The translations under genes and the position numbers were made by a program. The notes under the pieces were generated by a model, which was not told the origin of the DNA, searched no databases, and worked only from the letters and a program-made list of their open reading frames with translations. 64,000 nucleotides of DNA from Bradyrhizobium sp. DOA9 (GTDB lineage Bacteria; Pseudomonadota; Alphaproteobacteria; Rhizobiales; Xanthobacteraceae). The stretch is taken from contig NZ_DF820426.1 in assembly GCF_000617845.2 (NCBI RefSeq), forward strand, positions 124,001-188,000. Reading direction: 5' to 3'. The stretch's first letter is position 1. Each line of letters opens with the position of its first letter. Positions 56,766-64,000 of the stretch are shown here, in pieces.

Positions 56766-57687
56766 TCGGGCAAAGCGTTATTCCGAAGAGCAGCTAGCGA
56801 AGCTGCGGAGCAGCATCAAGGATCTGGTGCCCTCAGGCGAAATGGTTTTTGTGAATGGCTCCTATGCACGGCGGGAAGCTTCGGAAGGGTCTGATATCGA
56901 CTTCTATGTCGTGACGACCGGGCCGAAACCGGACGAAACGCCTGATTGGGTGCGCAAGGTAAAATCGGAAATCGAGCGTATCGTGCCGATCGAACCCGCC
57001 GAGGATGGAGCTTTTGCCAAGATTGAGCCGCGCGAAACGCTTCTGCACAATATCGGTGGAGAAAACGACAGCAATCAGAACATCACGAGACGCATGCTCC
57101 TGCTGTTGGAGGGGGAATGGCTGTTCAACGAAGCCGGGCTCAGGAGCGTTCGTAGATCGATCCTGGAGCGATACATAGCCGACACCATCACCGATCATCA
57201 GCTCGCCCTGTTCTTGTTGAACGACATTGTTCGTTACTACCGGACCATGGCCGTTGATTACGAATTCAAGACGGTCGAGGGTCCGAAGAAGAAGCCCTGG
57301 GGCATCAGAAACATAAAACTCATTTTCTCACGCAAGCTGCTTTACGCCGGTGGTTTGTTCAGCGTTGCGGCGACCGCCGATCTCAGGCGCGACAAGAAGA
57401 TAGCGGAGCTTGAAGCATTGTTTGATATGACCGTAATCGATCGCTTGCTCGAGATCTGCGGAAAGCACGATTGCCGCCAGGTCTTGAGAAGTTACGATCG
57501 ATTTCTGAGCCAATTGGAAAGGCCTGAAATTCGCGATCATCTCAAAAAGCTCACCAAAGACCAGCGCGACGACCCGGTTTTTCGTGACTTGAAGAATGAA
57601 GGCCATCACTTCACACGCGAGCTGCTCAAGCTGTTTGAGCGGACCTTTGACTCGACTCACCCCATCAGACGCGCGATTATTTTCTGA
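56749..57687 (+). CDS. Nucleotidyltransferase (Pol-beta superfamily)
   Basis: About 312 residues. The NTase signature is VNGSYARREASEGSDIDFYV: G37-S38, then D49-x-D51, the two-metal site. A third acidic residue is expected in the strand around KIEPRETLLHN. The remainder is helical, with LLLLEGEWLFNEAGLRSVRR and ITDHQLALFLLNDIVRYYRT as in DUF294-like NTases. GTG 56749 is preferred, behind GGGAG; GTG 56728 is possible. It overlaps the HD gene. It may make a signal or modify a nucleic acid or protein; the class is not clear. Confidence 0.8.
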   Translation: MTEAIDRAKRYSEEQLAKLRSSIKDLVPSGEMVFVNGSYARREASEGSDIDFYVVTTGPKPDETPDWVRKVKSEIERIVPIEPAEDGAFAKIEPRETLLHNIGGENDSNQNITRRMLLLLEGEWLFNEAGLRSVRRSILERYIADTITDHQLALFLLNDIVRYYRTMAVDYEFKTVEGPKKKPWGIRNIKLIFSRKLLYAGGLFSVAATADLRRDKKIAELEALFDMTVIDRLLEICGKHDCRQVLRSYDRFLSQLERPEIRDHLKKLTKDQRDDPVFRDLKNEGHHFTRELLKLFERTFDSTHPIRRAIIF

Positions 57688-58101
57688 TCGCGGCGCGACA
57701 AGCCTCAGGCAGAGTTGCCTGTCTTGGATCGTTGGATAAAGACCGCTTCGCTTCTGTCTGCCTCGATCCCAAGAGAACAAGGCGCGGCGTGGACGAGTAA
57801 CCCAATGGCAGTTTGCGGGTTGGCCGTGGCGAATAGGATTGTGAGCGGGAGCTTGGGGCAATACGGGAGCCCGTAAGTCTTCATTCCCGTGGTTCGCAGA
57901 TGTTCTTGGGTTTGTCGGAATGATTCTCTGAGATGACTATCAAACCGCATTGGAGGTGAACACGGAGCATGAGGAGCATGCATGGTGTTGCGCAACCAGA
58001 AGCGTCAATCCTGCCCTGGGCTTCTAAAAGCACGCCATCGTCGCCGCTGAACTATTTGTTACATCGCCCGAAGTGGCGTGGGCTGTCCTTTCGGACTAGG
58101 A
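57688..58101. other. About 410 bp between the cassette and the right repeat
   Basis: No credible coding frame. I see no clear terminator stem. The last part leads into the right copy of the direct repeat. Confidence 0.4.
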
Positions 58102-58419
58102 TGTGACGCAGAAGCAATGCGCCCGGGGAAATCAGCCTTTCCGATTGGCGGATTTTCTCTTATGCGCGTGCGGCGTTCGCCACACCGGGCTCTTGTGAAC
58201 CGAGCCGGTTTCCGTCTCGATTCGGCTTCGATCCCTCACGCAAGGACCATCAGAGCTCCTCGCCGGGGGCACTCGGAAAAGGCGCTCGCCTTCGGTGATC
58301 GCTATCACTGCCCCGTTCCCGGGTGCCGCTATTAACCGGTCTCCTCGCTGCACTCGGACCCGCGTGCCCCTTCGGGTCGCTATCCTCACGCTCTCCGGGT
58401 GCCATGTTAGGTGGGGCGA
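58102..58419 (+). repeat. Right copy of the ~320-bp direct repeat
   Basis: It matches 51295-51615 in the same orientation; see that entry. The 3' half is the best conserved. Beyond 58419 the two flanks are unrelated. Confidence 0.8.
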
Positions 58420-58614
58420 CGCGCCGTTGGCGCACGCCGAAAGTAAGCTCTGGGGGGCGGCTCTTCGCAAGCTCGTCTCGTTGGATGACGATGCTGTCGA
58501 CAAGACTGAAGATCATCGCCGCCTCATGCCGGATCCTTGATCGCTGCCGATATGAAGGGCATGAGTTGTGCGTTGTCGCCAGAGCCGCGGCTCCGTTATG
58601 CAGAGAATAGATCG

Positions 58615-59502
58615 ATGGATTGGGAACGGGTTCGGATCTTCCTGGAAGTCGCCCGTGCCGGGCAGATCCGAAAGGCTTCGCAGCGGTTGGGGCTGAACCA
58701 TGCGACGGTTGCCCGTCAGATGACCGCGCTGGAGAAGAGCCTCGGCACAAAGCTGCTTGAGCGCCACATATCAGGTTGCACGCTTACGTCGGCAGGCGAG
58801 ACAATGGCGGCAGCTGCGGAGCGCGCCGAAAGCGAGCTTCTCAAAGCCGGATCGAGCGTAGGCGGTGCGAGTGAGGCGATCAGAGGCACGGTGCGTGTCG
58901 GGGCTCCAGACGGACTCGGGAATTATTTCCTGGCGAGCCGGCTTGCAGAATTTGCGGCCAGACATCCGAAACTTGTCATTCAGCTCATTCCGCTTCCGCG
59001 AACGTTTTCGCTGTCGCGGCGTGAAGCGGATATTGCAATCACCCTCGACGAGCCGAAGCAGGGACGGCTGATCGTCTCCAAGCTCACCGACTACACTTTG
59101 AGCGTCTATGCGGCCCAGAGCTATTTGGCGCGGGAAGGCGAAATCGAAACCCAGGCCGATCTGGCGGGCAGGTTGTTCATTACGCACGTGGAGGACTTCG
59201 TGTACAGCCAGGCCCTCGACTACGCCTCGGCTCTTGGTCGGCTGATGTCGCGCCGCTACGAGTGCGGTAGCGTCGTTGCCCAAATGGAGGCGGTGCGCAG
59301 CGGCCACGGCATCGGCATTTTGCACGATTACACGGCCCGGCAATATCCCGAGCTGCAGCGCCTGCTCCCCGACGTGCGATTCGTGCGAAGTTATTGGCTC
59401 ACCTCACACGCGGACACGCATGAGACCCGCCGTGTCCAGGAGGTGCGTCGTTTCATCACCAGCTCAATCAAGGCGGCCAGACTCGGTCTGGACGTCGTTT
59501 GA
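58615..59502 (+). CDS. LysR-family transcriptional regulator
   Basis: A 295-residue LysR regulator. The N-terminal winged HTH is MDWERVRIFLEVARAGQIRK, then ASQRLGLNHATVARQMTALE. The C-terminal substrate-binding domain has RGTVRVGAPDGLGNYFLA and AVRSGHGIGILHDYTA. ATG 58615 starts at the expected family position. It lies on the far side of the right repeat and points toward the one-carbon operon, but the XRE-cupin gene intervenes on the other strand, so its targets are unclear. Confidence 0.9.
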   Translation: MDWERVRIFLEVARAGQIRKASQRLGLNHATVARQMTALEKSLGTKLLERHISGCTLTSAGETMAAAAERAESELLKAGSSVGGASEAIRGTVRVGAPDGLGNYFLASRLAEFAARHPKLVIQLIPLPRTFSLSRREADIAITLDEPKQGRLIVSKLTDYTLSVYAAQSYLAREGEIETQADLAGRLFITHVEDFVYSQALDYASALGRLMSRRYECGSVVAQMEAVRSGHGIGILHDYTARQYPELQRLLPDVRFVRSYWLTSHADTHETRRVQEVRRFITSSIKAARLGLDVV

Positions 59503-59598
59503 AGGGCGGGCGCTTAAGGTTTGATTGACATCGCGCTCTTGCGCATTGTTTGAGCATGATCTTTTCGGAAAACGGCTGCGCAGTTTTCCGGATCCGCT

Positions 59599-60219
59599 TT
59601 AGTAATGCGGCGGGGTAATCACCCAGACGACCTTCGCAGGCACCGTTCCCGGATTGGCGCAGCGATGCTGCGAAGTGCTGCTGAACGAGAAGCTGTCGCC
59701 TTCCTCGAGCTCGAAGCGCTTCCCATCAACCCAGAGGTCCAGCCGGCCTGCGATCAAGATCCCGGCTTCGTTGCCGTCATGGCTGTACTCGCCGCTGTCG
59801 GCACCTGGCTCGATCGTGCTCAGAAGGAGCTCGAGAGGACCGGCGAGATTGGGAGACAAAAGCTCTTCGGCGATGCCGAGACCGGTAAACGTCAGGCGAC
59901 GCCGGTGCGCTTTACGGACGATGATGTCCCTCTCGTCGGCGGTCGCCTGCAAGTTGCCGTTGAAGAACCAGTTCATATGGACGCCGAGAGCGTCGCTGAG
60001 TTTCTTCAAGACTCCAATCGGCAGCTTGGATTGATTTCGCTCAATCTGGCTGAGATAGCCGACCGAAATTCCGGCAGCCTGAGCAAGCTGGATCAACGTC
60101 AGCTTCTTGATTTTGCGTAATTCACGGATCTGGCCACCCACGGCGGCTTCAGGGTCCATCCTCGAATTGGGGTCCGTGGCCGCCCATTCGTCAGCCGCGC
60201 GTATCGACCGAATAGCCAT
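59599..60219 (-). CDS. XRE-family regulator with C-terminal cupin domain
   Basis: A 206-residue regulator: an N-terminal HTH (IRELRKIKKLTLIQLAQAAG, SVGYLSQIERNQSKLPIGVL) and a C-terminal small-molecule-binding cupin (EPGADSGEYSHDGNEAGILI, LEEGDSFSFSSTSQHRCANP). This architecture is common for regulators of amine and one-carbon metabolism. It is divergent from the dimethylglycine-dehydrogenase-like gene. The shared upstream region holds repeated GTGAA/TTCAC half-sites. Confidence 0.9.
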   Translation of the reverse strand: MAIRSIRAADEWAATDPNSRMDPEAAVGGQIRELRKIKKLTLIQLAQAAGISVGYLSQIERNQSKLPIGVLKKLSDALGVHMNWFFNGNLQATADERDIIVRKAHRRRLTFTGLGIAEELLSPNLAGPLELLLSTIEPGADSGEYSHDGNEAGILIAGRLDLWVDGKRFELEEGDSFSFSSTSQHRCANPGTVPAKVVWVITPPHY

Positions 60220-60350
60220 CGATTCCTTTGACTTTCAAAGCGGCGCGAGCATGGAAGCCGCCCTTGACCCCAGACGGCGAGGCAGCCCTCGCTGACGTAA
60301 CCGCCCGATTCTTTATAGATGTGACATTAGCGAAAAAAAACATCTCCGTT

Positions 60351-60397
60351 GTGAAAAATATCATTCACATCTGTGAAATTATCTGGCAGATTTTCAC
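60351..60397. promoter_or_regulatory. Two inverted GTGAA...TTCAC sites between divergent genes
   Basis: GTGAA-N8-TTCAC lies at 60351-60368, and GTGAAA with a matching TTTTCAC at 60373-60397. They precede the flavoprotein gene by about 20-65 bases and are candidates for the XRE-cupin regulator. An additional GTGAC lies at about 60321. Confidence 0.5.
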
Positions 60398-60417
60398 GGA
60401 TGGATCGGAGATCGGGT

Positions 60418-62901
60418 GTGTCGGAACTTCCCAAATCGGCCCAAGTCGTCATCGTGGGCGGCGGCATCATGGGCTGCAGCCTTGCCTACCATCTTACTCT
60501 TCGCGGCTGGACTGACGTCGTCCTGCTCGAGCGAAAGCAGCTCACGTCGGGAACCACGTGGCATGCGGCAGGCCTTGTCGGCCAGCTCGGTGCAACCCAC
60601 AACCTGACCAGGCTCGCCCAGTACACGACAGAGCTTTACTCACAGCTTGAGAACGAGACGGGTCAAAATACCGGGTATCGCCAGATCGGCTCGCTCGCCA
60701 TCGCCAACAATCAAGAGCGCTTCGAGGAGCTGCGGCGCGGCGCCTCGATGGCCCGATGTTTCGGGTTGGAAGTCAACGTCATGTCGGCCAAGGAGGCCGG
60801 TGATCTCTGGCCTTTGATGGCCACCGACGATCTCGTCGGCGCAGTTCACCTGCCGAAGGACGGGCAGACCAATCCGGTCGACACGACCCAGGCCCTGGCA
60901 AGGGGGGCGAAGTCGCGCGGGGCGAAAATATTCGAAAACACCGCCGTCACCGGCATTCGCATCGAAAACGGCCGCGCCGTTGGCGTTCAAACGAAAGACG
61001 CTGAAATAAAGGCCGAGTTCGTCGTCAACTGCGCGGGGATGTGGGCGAGGGAACTTGGTGCAAAAGCCGGCACGAACGTTCCGCTTCACGCGGCCGAGCA
61101 CTTCTACATCGTAACCGAGCCCGTGCCTGAAATCAGAAAGCATCTTCCCGTCCTGCGCGACGGCGATGCCTGTACTTACTTCAAGGAAGACGCCGGCAAG
61201 CTGCTGGTTGGCTGGTTCGAGCCGGTCGCAAAACCCTGGGGCATGGAAGGGATTCCGGAAAGCTTCGAGTTCGACACCCTCCCGGACGATCTGGAGCATA
61301 TCGAGCCATTGCTGGAAGGGGCAATCCGCCGTGTGCCCATATTGGCAAAGACCGGTATCCAGCTGTTCTTCAACGGGCCGGAAAGCTTTACGCCCGACGA
61401 CCGCTACATGCTCGGCGAGACACCGGAGGTGCGCAATCTTTTCGTGGCGGCCGGCTTCAACTCCATCGGTATCAGGTCCGCAGGCGGAGCAGGCAAGGTT
61501 CTCGCCGACTGGATCGTCGATGGGCATCCTCCGATGGACCTTTGGGACGTCGATATCCGGCGCGTCATGCCGTTCCAATCGAACCGGCGATACCTGAAGG
61601 ACCGCACTGTCGAGGCCCTCGGCCTGTTGTACGCCATGCATTGGCCGTTCCGGCAGCCAGATACGTCACGCGGGGTTCGCCGCTCCGTCCTGCATGACCG
61701 CCTGCTTGCGCAAGGAGCTTGTTTTGGGGAGGTCGCAGGATGGGAGCGGCCGAACTGGTTCGCCCCCAACGGAAGCGAGGCCAAGTACGAGTATAGCTAC
61801 GGCCGTCAGAATTGGTTCGAATACTCGGCCGCAGAACATCGCGCGGTCAGGGAAGGCGTTGGCCTGTTCGATCAGTCATCCTTTGCGAAGTTCATTCTCG
61901 AAGGGGACGACGCCGAAGCCATTCTCAACAGGATATGCGCGAACGACATTTCTGTGCCCGTCGGCCGCGTCGTCTACACGCAATGGCTCAACGAGCGAGG
62001 CGGGATCGAAGCAGATCTGACCGTCACGCGCGAAGGCCCAAAGCGTTTCCTCATCGTGACCGCGGCGGCAACACAGGTGAAGGATTTCGCCTGGCTGACC
62101 CGCCACATTCCCGAAGGCGCAAGAGCGATCGCAACGGATGTCAGCTCAGCCTACGCCGTGCTCGGCGTGATGGGCCCGAAATCGAGGGATCTCCTGAGCA
62201 AGCTCACCGATGCGGACCTCTCTAACTCGGCCTTCCCCTTCGCAACCTCCCGCATCATCGACCTCGGCTACGCCAAAGTCAGGGCAAGCCGCATCACCTA
62301 TGTGGGCGAACTCGGCTGGGAATTGTACATCCCGACTGAATTCGCTCAGGGCGTCTACGATTGCATCGCCTTTGAAGGCAAGACAGCAAACATGCGCCTT
62401 GCCGGCTATCACGCTATGAATTCTCTGCGCATGGAGAAGGGCTACCGTCATTGGGGGCATGACATCACGGACGAGGACAGCCCCCTCGAAGCAGGCCTCG
62501 GCTTTGCCGTGGCGTGGTCGAAACCGCTGGGCTTCATTGGGAAAGAGGCGTTGCTGCGCCAGAAGGAAGCAGGGCCCCGGCGGAAAATGATCCATCTCGC
62601 GCTCAACGATCCGAACGTGCTGATCTACCATAACGAGCCGATCTGGCACGACGGACGGCTCGCCGGCCGCGTCACCTCGGGCATGTATGGACACACGATC
62701 GGGACCTGCTTGGGATTGGGCTTCATCGACAATCCCGAGGGCATTATCGATGCCTCCTTCCTGAAGGGCGGAAGGGTGGAAATTGAAGTCGCCGGCGTGC
62801 GTATACCCGCCCAGGCATCGCTGCGTCCCTTCTACGACCCGGCCAATAGCCGCGTGAAGGATGTGCAGGGGAGTGCTCCTGTTCTGGCTGCGGCCTCCTA
62901 G
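60418..62901 (+). CDS. Dimethylglycine/sarcosine dehydrogenase-type FAD and folate enzyme
   Basis: About 827 residues. The N-terminal half is a DAO-type FAD domain (AQVVIVGGGIMGCSLAYHLT; SGTTWHAAGLVGQ is the covalent-FAD region; ERFLVNCAGMWA-like strand later). The C-terminal half is an aminomethyltransferase (GcvT)-like folate domain with YTQWLNERGGIEADLTVTRE, YVGELGWELYIPTEFAQGVY and AGYHAMNSLRMEKGYRHWGH. It would demethylate dimethylglycine or sarcosine, passing the carbon to tetrahydrofolate. GTG 60418 has GGAG at a seven-base spacing; ATG 60400 and GTG 60373 are alternatives. Confidence 0.88.
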   Translation: MSELPKSAQVVIVGGGIMGCSLAYHLTLRGWTDVVLLERKQLTSGTTWHAAGLVGQLGATHNLTRLAQYTTELYSQLENETGQNTGYRQIGSLAIANNQERFEELRRGASMARCFGLEVNVMSAKEAGDLWPLMATDDLVGAVHLPKDGQTNPVDTTQALARGAKSRGAKIFENTAVTGIRIENGRAVGVQTKDAEIKAEFVVNCAGMWARELGAKAGTNVPLHAAEHFYIVTEPVPEIRKHLPVLRDGDACTYFKEDAGKLLVGWFEPVAKPWGMEGIPESFEFDTLPDDLEHIEPLLEGAIRRVPILAKTGIQLFFNGPESFTPDDRYMLGETPEVRNLFVAAGFNSIGIRSAGGAGKVLADWIVDGHPPMDLWDVDIRRVMPFQSNRRYLKDRTVEALGLLYAMHWPFRQPDTSRGVRRSVLHDRLLAQGACFGEVAGWERPNWFAPNGSEAKYEYSYGRQNWFEYSAAEHRAVREGVGLFDQSSFAKFILEGDDAEAILNRICANDISVPVGRVVYTQWLNERGGIEADLTVTREGPKRFLIVTAAATQVKDFAWLTRHIPEGARAIATDVSSAYAVLGVMGPKSRDLLSKLTDADLSNSAFPFATSRIIDLGYAKVRASRITYVGELGWELYIPTEFAQGVYDCIAFEGKTANMRLAGYHAMNSLRMEKGYRHWGHDITDEDSPLEAGLGFAVAWSKPLGFIGKEALLRQKEAGPRRKMIHLALNDPNVLIYHNEPIWHDGRLAGRVTSGMYGHTIGTCLGLGFIDNPEGIIDASFLKGGRVEIEVAGVRIPAQASLRPFYDPANSRVKDVQGSAPVLAAAS

Positions 62902-62916
62902 ACGAGCGATATTACC

Positions 62917-63852
62917 ATGACCGAAGCGACCTTAATCGAACATCGAACGATCCGTGCCGAAAGACCAGCTGCGGCCGCCGCAGGCGATTCGAAGAGCCAC
63001 TCCCAAGGTCCCGATTTTGTTCTGACCTTCTCCTGTCCAGACCGGATCGGAATCGTCCATGCCGTATCGGGCTTTCTATCCAGCCACGGCTGCAACATCC
63101 GCGACAGTGCTCAGTTTTCGGACCCAAGCGTCGGAACGTTCTTCATGCGTGTGTCCTTCGATGCACCGGGCGTTTCGCAGGCCGACATGCAGTCCGAATT
63201 CGAGGAAGTCGCGAGCCGGTTCGGCATGAACTCGCAATTCCACGACTGCAAGTCGAAACCCCGTCTCCTGGTCATGGTGTCGAAGGCCGGGCACTGCCTG
63301 AACGATCTGCTATTCCGATACGCCACCGGCACTCTGGCCGTCGAGATCCCGTTGATCGTCTCCAATCACCGGGATTTCTACCGCCTTGCAGCTTCTTACG
63401 ACATTCCGTTCCATCATCTGCCGATCAGCTCGGAGACAAAAGCCGCGCAAGAATCGAAGCTGCTCGAGCTGGTCGAGCAGGAGCAGATCGATCTCGTCGT
63501 CTTGGCGCGGTACATGCAGGTCTTGTCCGACAACCTTTGTCAGAAGATGTCCGGGCGGATCATCAACATCCACCATTCTTTCCTGCCGAGCTTCAAGGGA
63601 GCCCGACCCTACCATCAAGCCCATGCCCGGGGGGTCAAGCTGATCGGTGCTACGGCGCACTACGTCACTGCAGATCTGGACGAAGGACCGATCATCGAAC
63701 AGGACGTCTTGCGAGTAGACCATGGGCTGACGCCGGATGAACTTTCGTCGATTGGACGAGACGTGGAAGCGTGGGTTCTGGCGCGTGCCGTCAAGCTGCA
63801 CGCAGAACACCGGATCCTCATGAACGGCCACCGCACGGTGATCTTCCGATGA
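62917..63852 (+). CDS. purU: Formyltetrahydrofolate deformylase
   Basis: A 311-residue protein. The N-terminal ACT domain begins FVLTFSCPDRIGIVHAVSGF. The formyltransferase-fold domain has KAGHCLNDLLFRY, VSNHRDFYRLA, the active-site segment NIHHSFLPSFKGARPYHQAH and GATAHYVTADLDEGPIIEQD. It releases formate from 10-formyl-THF, regenerating THF. An N-terminal extension of about 30 residues precedes the ACT domain. It follows the dehydrogenase by 15 bases and overlaps folD by four. Confidence 0.93.
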   Translation: MTEATLIEHRTIRAERPAAAAAGDSKSHSQGPDFVLTFSCPDRIGIVHAVSGFLSSHGCNIRDSAQFSDPSVGTFFMRVSFDAPGVSQADMQSEFEEVASRFGMNSQFHDCKSKPRLLVMVSKAGHCLNDLLFRYATGTLAVEIPLIVSNHRDFYRLAASYDIPFHHLPISSETKAAQESKLLELVEQEQIDLVVLARYMQVLSDNLCQKMSGRIINIHHSFLPSFKGARPYHQAHARGVKLIGATAHYVTADLDEGPIIEQDVLRVDHGLTPDELSSIGRDVEAWVLARAVKLHAEHRILMNGHRTVIFR

Positions 63853-64000
63853 CAAAGCAGGATATTGAGCGCGCCGACAGACGTGAAACCATTCTCATAG
63901 ACGGTGCCGCCGTCGCGGCAAGCCTCCATTCCGAGCTGCGAAGCGCAGTCGAGAACCTCGTCGAGAGAGGGCTTACGCCGGGATTAGCGGTCGTCCTCGT
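63849..64000 (+). CDS. folD: Methylenetetrahydrofolate dehydrogenase/cyclohydrolase, N-terminus
   Basis: Only the first ~50 codons are in the window: after a short leader, TILIDGAAVAASLHSELRSA and RGLTPGLAVVLV match the FolD N-terminus. It overlaps purU by ATGA. FolD converts 5,10-methylene-THF to 10-formyl-THF, connecting the demethylase upstream with PurU. Confidence 0.85.
   Translation, partial: MTKQDIERADRRETILIDGAAVAASLHSELRSAVENLVERGLTPGLAVVL

Noticed and set aside
51882..57687. Assigning the cassette to BREX, DISARM or CBASS
   Set aside because: No PglZ, BrxC, Lon-like, helicase or cGAS-like effector gene is present; the NTase is of a different-looking branch and there is no effector pair.
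1..64000. CRISPR arrays, rRNA or tRNA genes
   Set aside because: No regularly spaced short repeats and no tRNA or rRNA-like segments were seen on reading both strands.

Overview
The window is GC-rich DNA with many short overlaps and tight same-strand operons. Its gene content (Lrp-controlled D-alanine catabolism, many ABC binding proteins, an Omp25/31-type barrel, a VirK-family protein, decayed IS66/IS110/IS3/IS21 copies) points to an alphaproteobacterium of the Hyphomicrobiales, most like Bradyrhizobium. That placement is inference from protein families; no rRNA or tRNA was seen.

Layout. 1-7561: a plus-strand catabolic/transport operon with two paralogous ABC solute-binding proteins, a MocR-type aminotransferase, a DoeB-like deacylase, an alpha/beta hydrolase, a metallo-beta-lactamase-fold hydrolase and a type I phosphodiesterase. 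7849-9435: an OprB-like porin facing it. 9436-11291: mostly decayed DNA ending in a frameshifted phytanoyl-CoA dioxygenase pseudogene. 11256-17649: a LOG-family gene divergent from a set of unusual genes (phospholipase D-like protein, membrane-anchored protein, secreted endonuclease/exonuclease/phosphatase protein, Cys-rich peptide, two-TM coiled-coil protein). 17866-22661: IS scraps, then hipBA with a clear operator array, an orphan gene, and a DprA-like/phosphoribosyltransferase pair resembling ShosTA. 22878-25900: Lrp regulator, alanine racemase and D-amino acid dehydrogenase, a complete D/L-alanine catabolic set. 26107-38149: a GntR regulator and a long operon with PxpA, an ABC importer, a class III aminotransferase, PxpB/PxpC, a biotin carrier protein, biotin carboxylase and a succinate-semialdehyde-type dehydrogenase. 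It reads as uptake and ring opening of a lactam or related cyclic amide, then transamination and oxidation.

38150-51037 is a mobile-element graveyard (IS3, IS110, IS66) in which virK, an outer-membrane barrel gene, a second MocR-type aminotransferase, a GNAT acetyltransferase, thioredoxin and a DUF2188 gene remain intact. A fragment of an M24 peptidase lies against the IS66 remnant.

51295-58419 is the most interesting part. Two direct repeats of about 320 bp flank a four-gene plus-strand cassette: a large N6-adenine DNA methyltransferase-like protein, a small protein with a PD-(D/E)XK nuclease signature, an HD-domain phosphohydrolase, and a GS...DxD nucleotidyltransferase. Genes 1-2 and 3-4 overlap. 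I do not recognise this combination as a named defence system, and it is my main candidate for an undescribed one.

58615-64000: a LysR regulator, an XRE-cupin regulator divergent from a dimethylglycine/sarcosine dehydrogenase-type flavoprotein, then purU and folD, which together handle one-carbon units released from N-methylated glycines.
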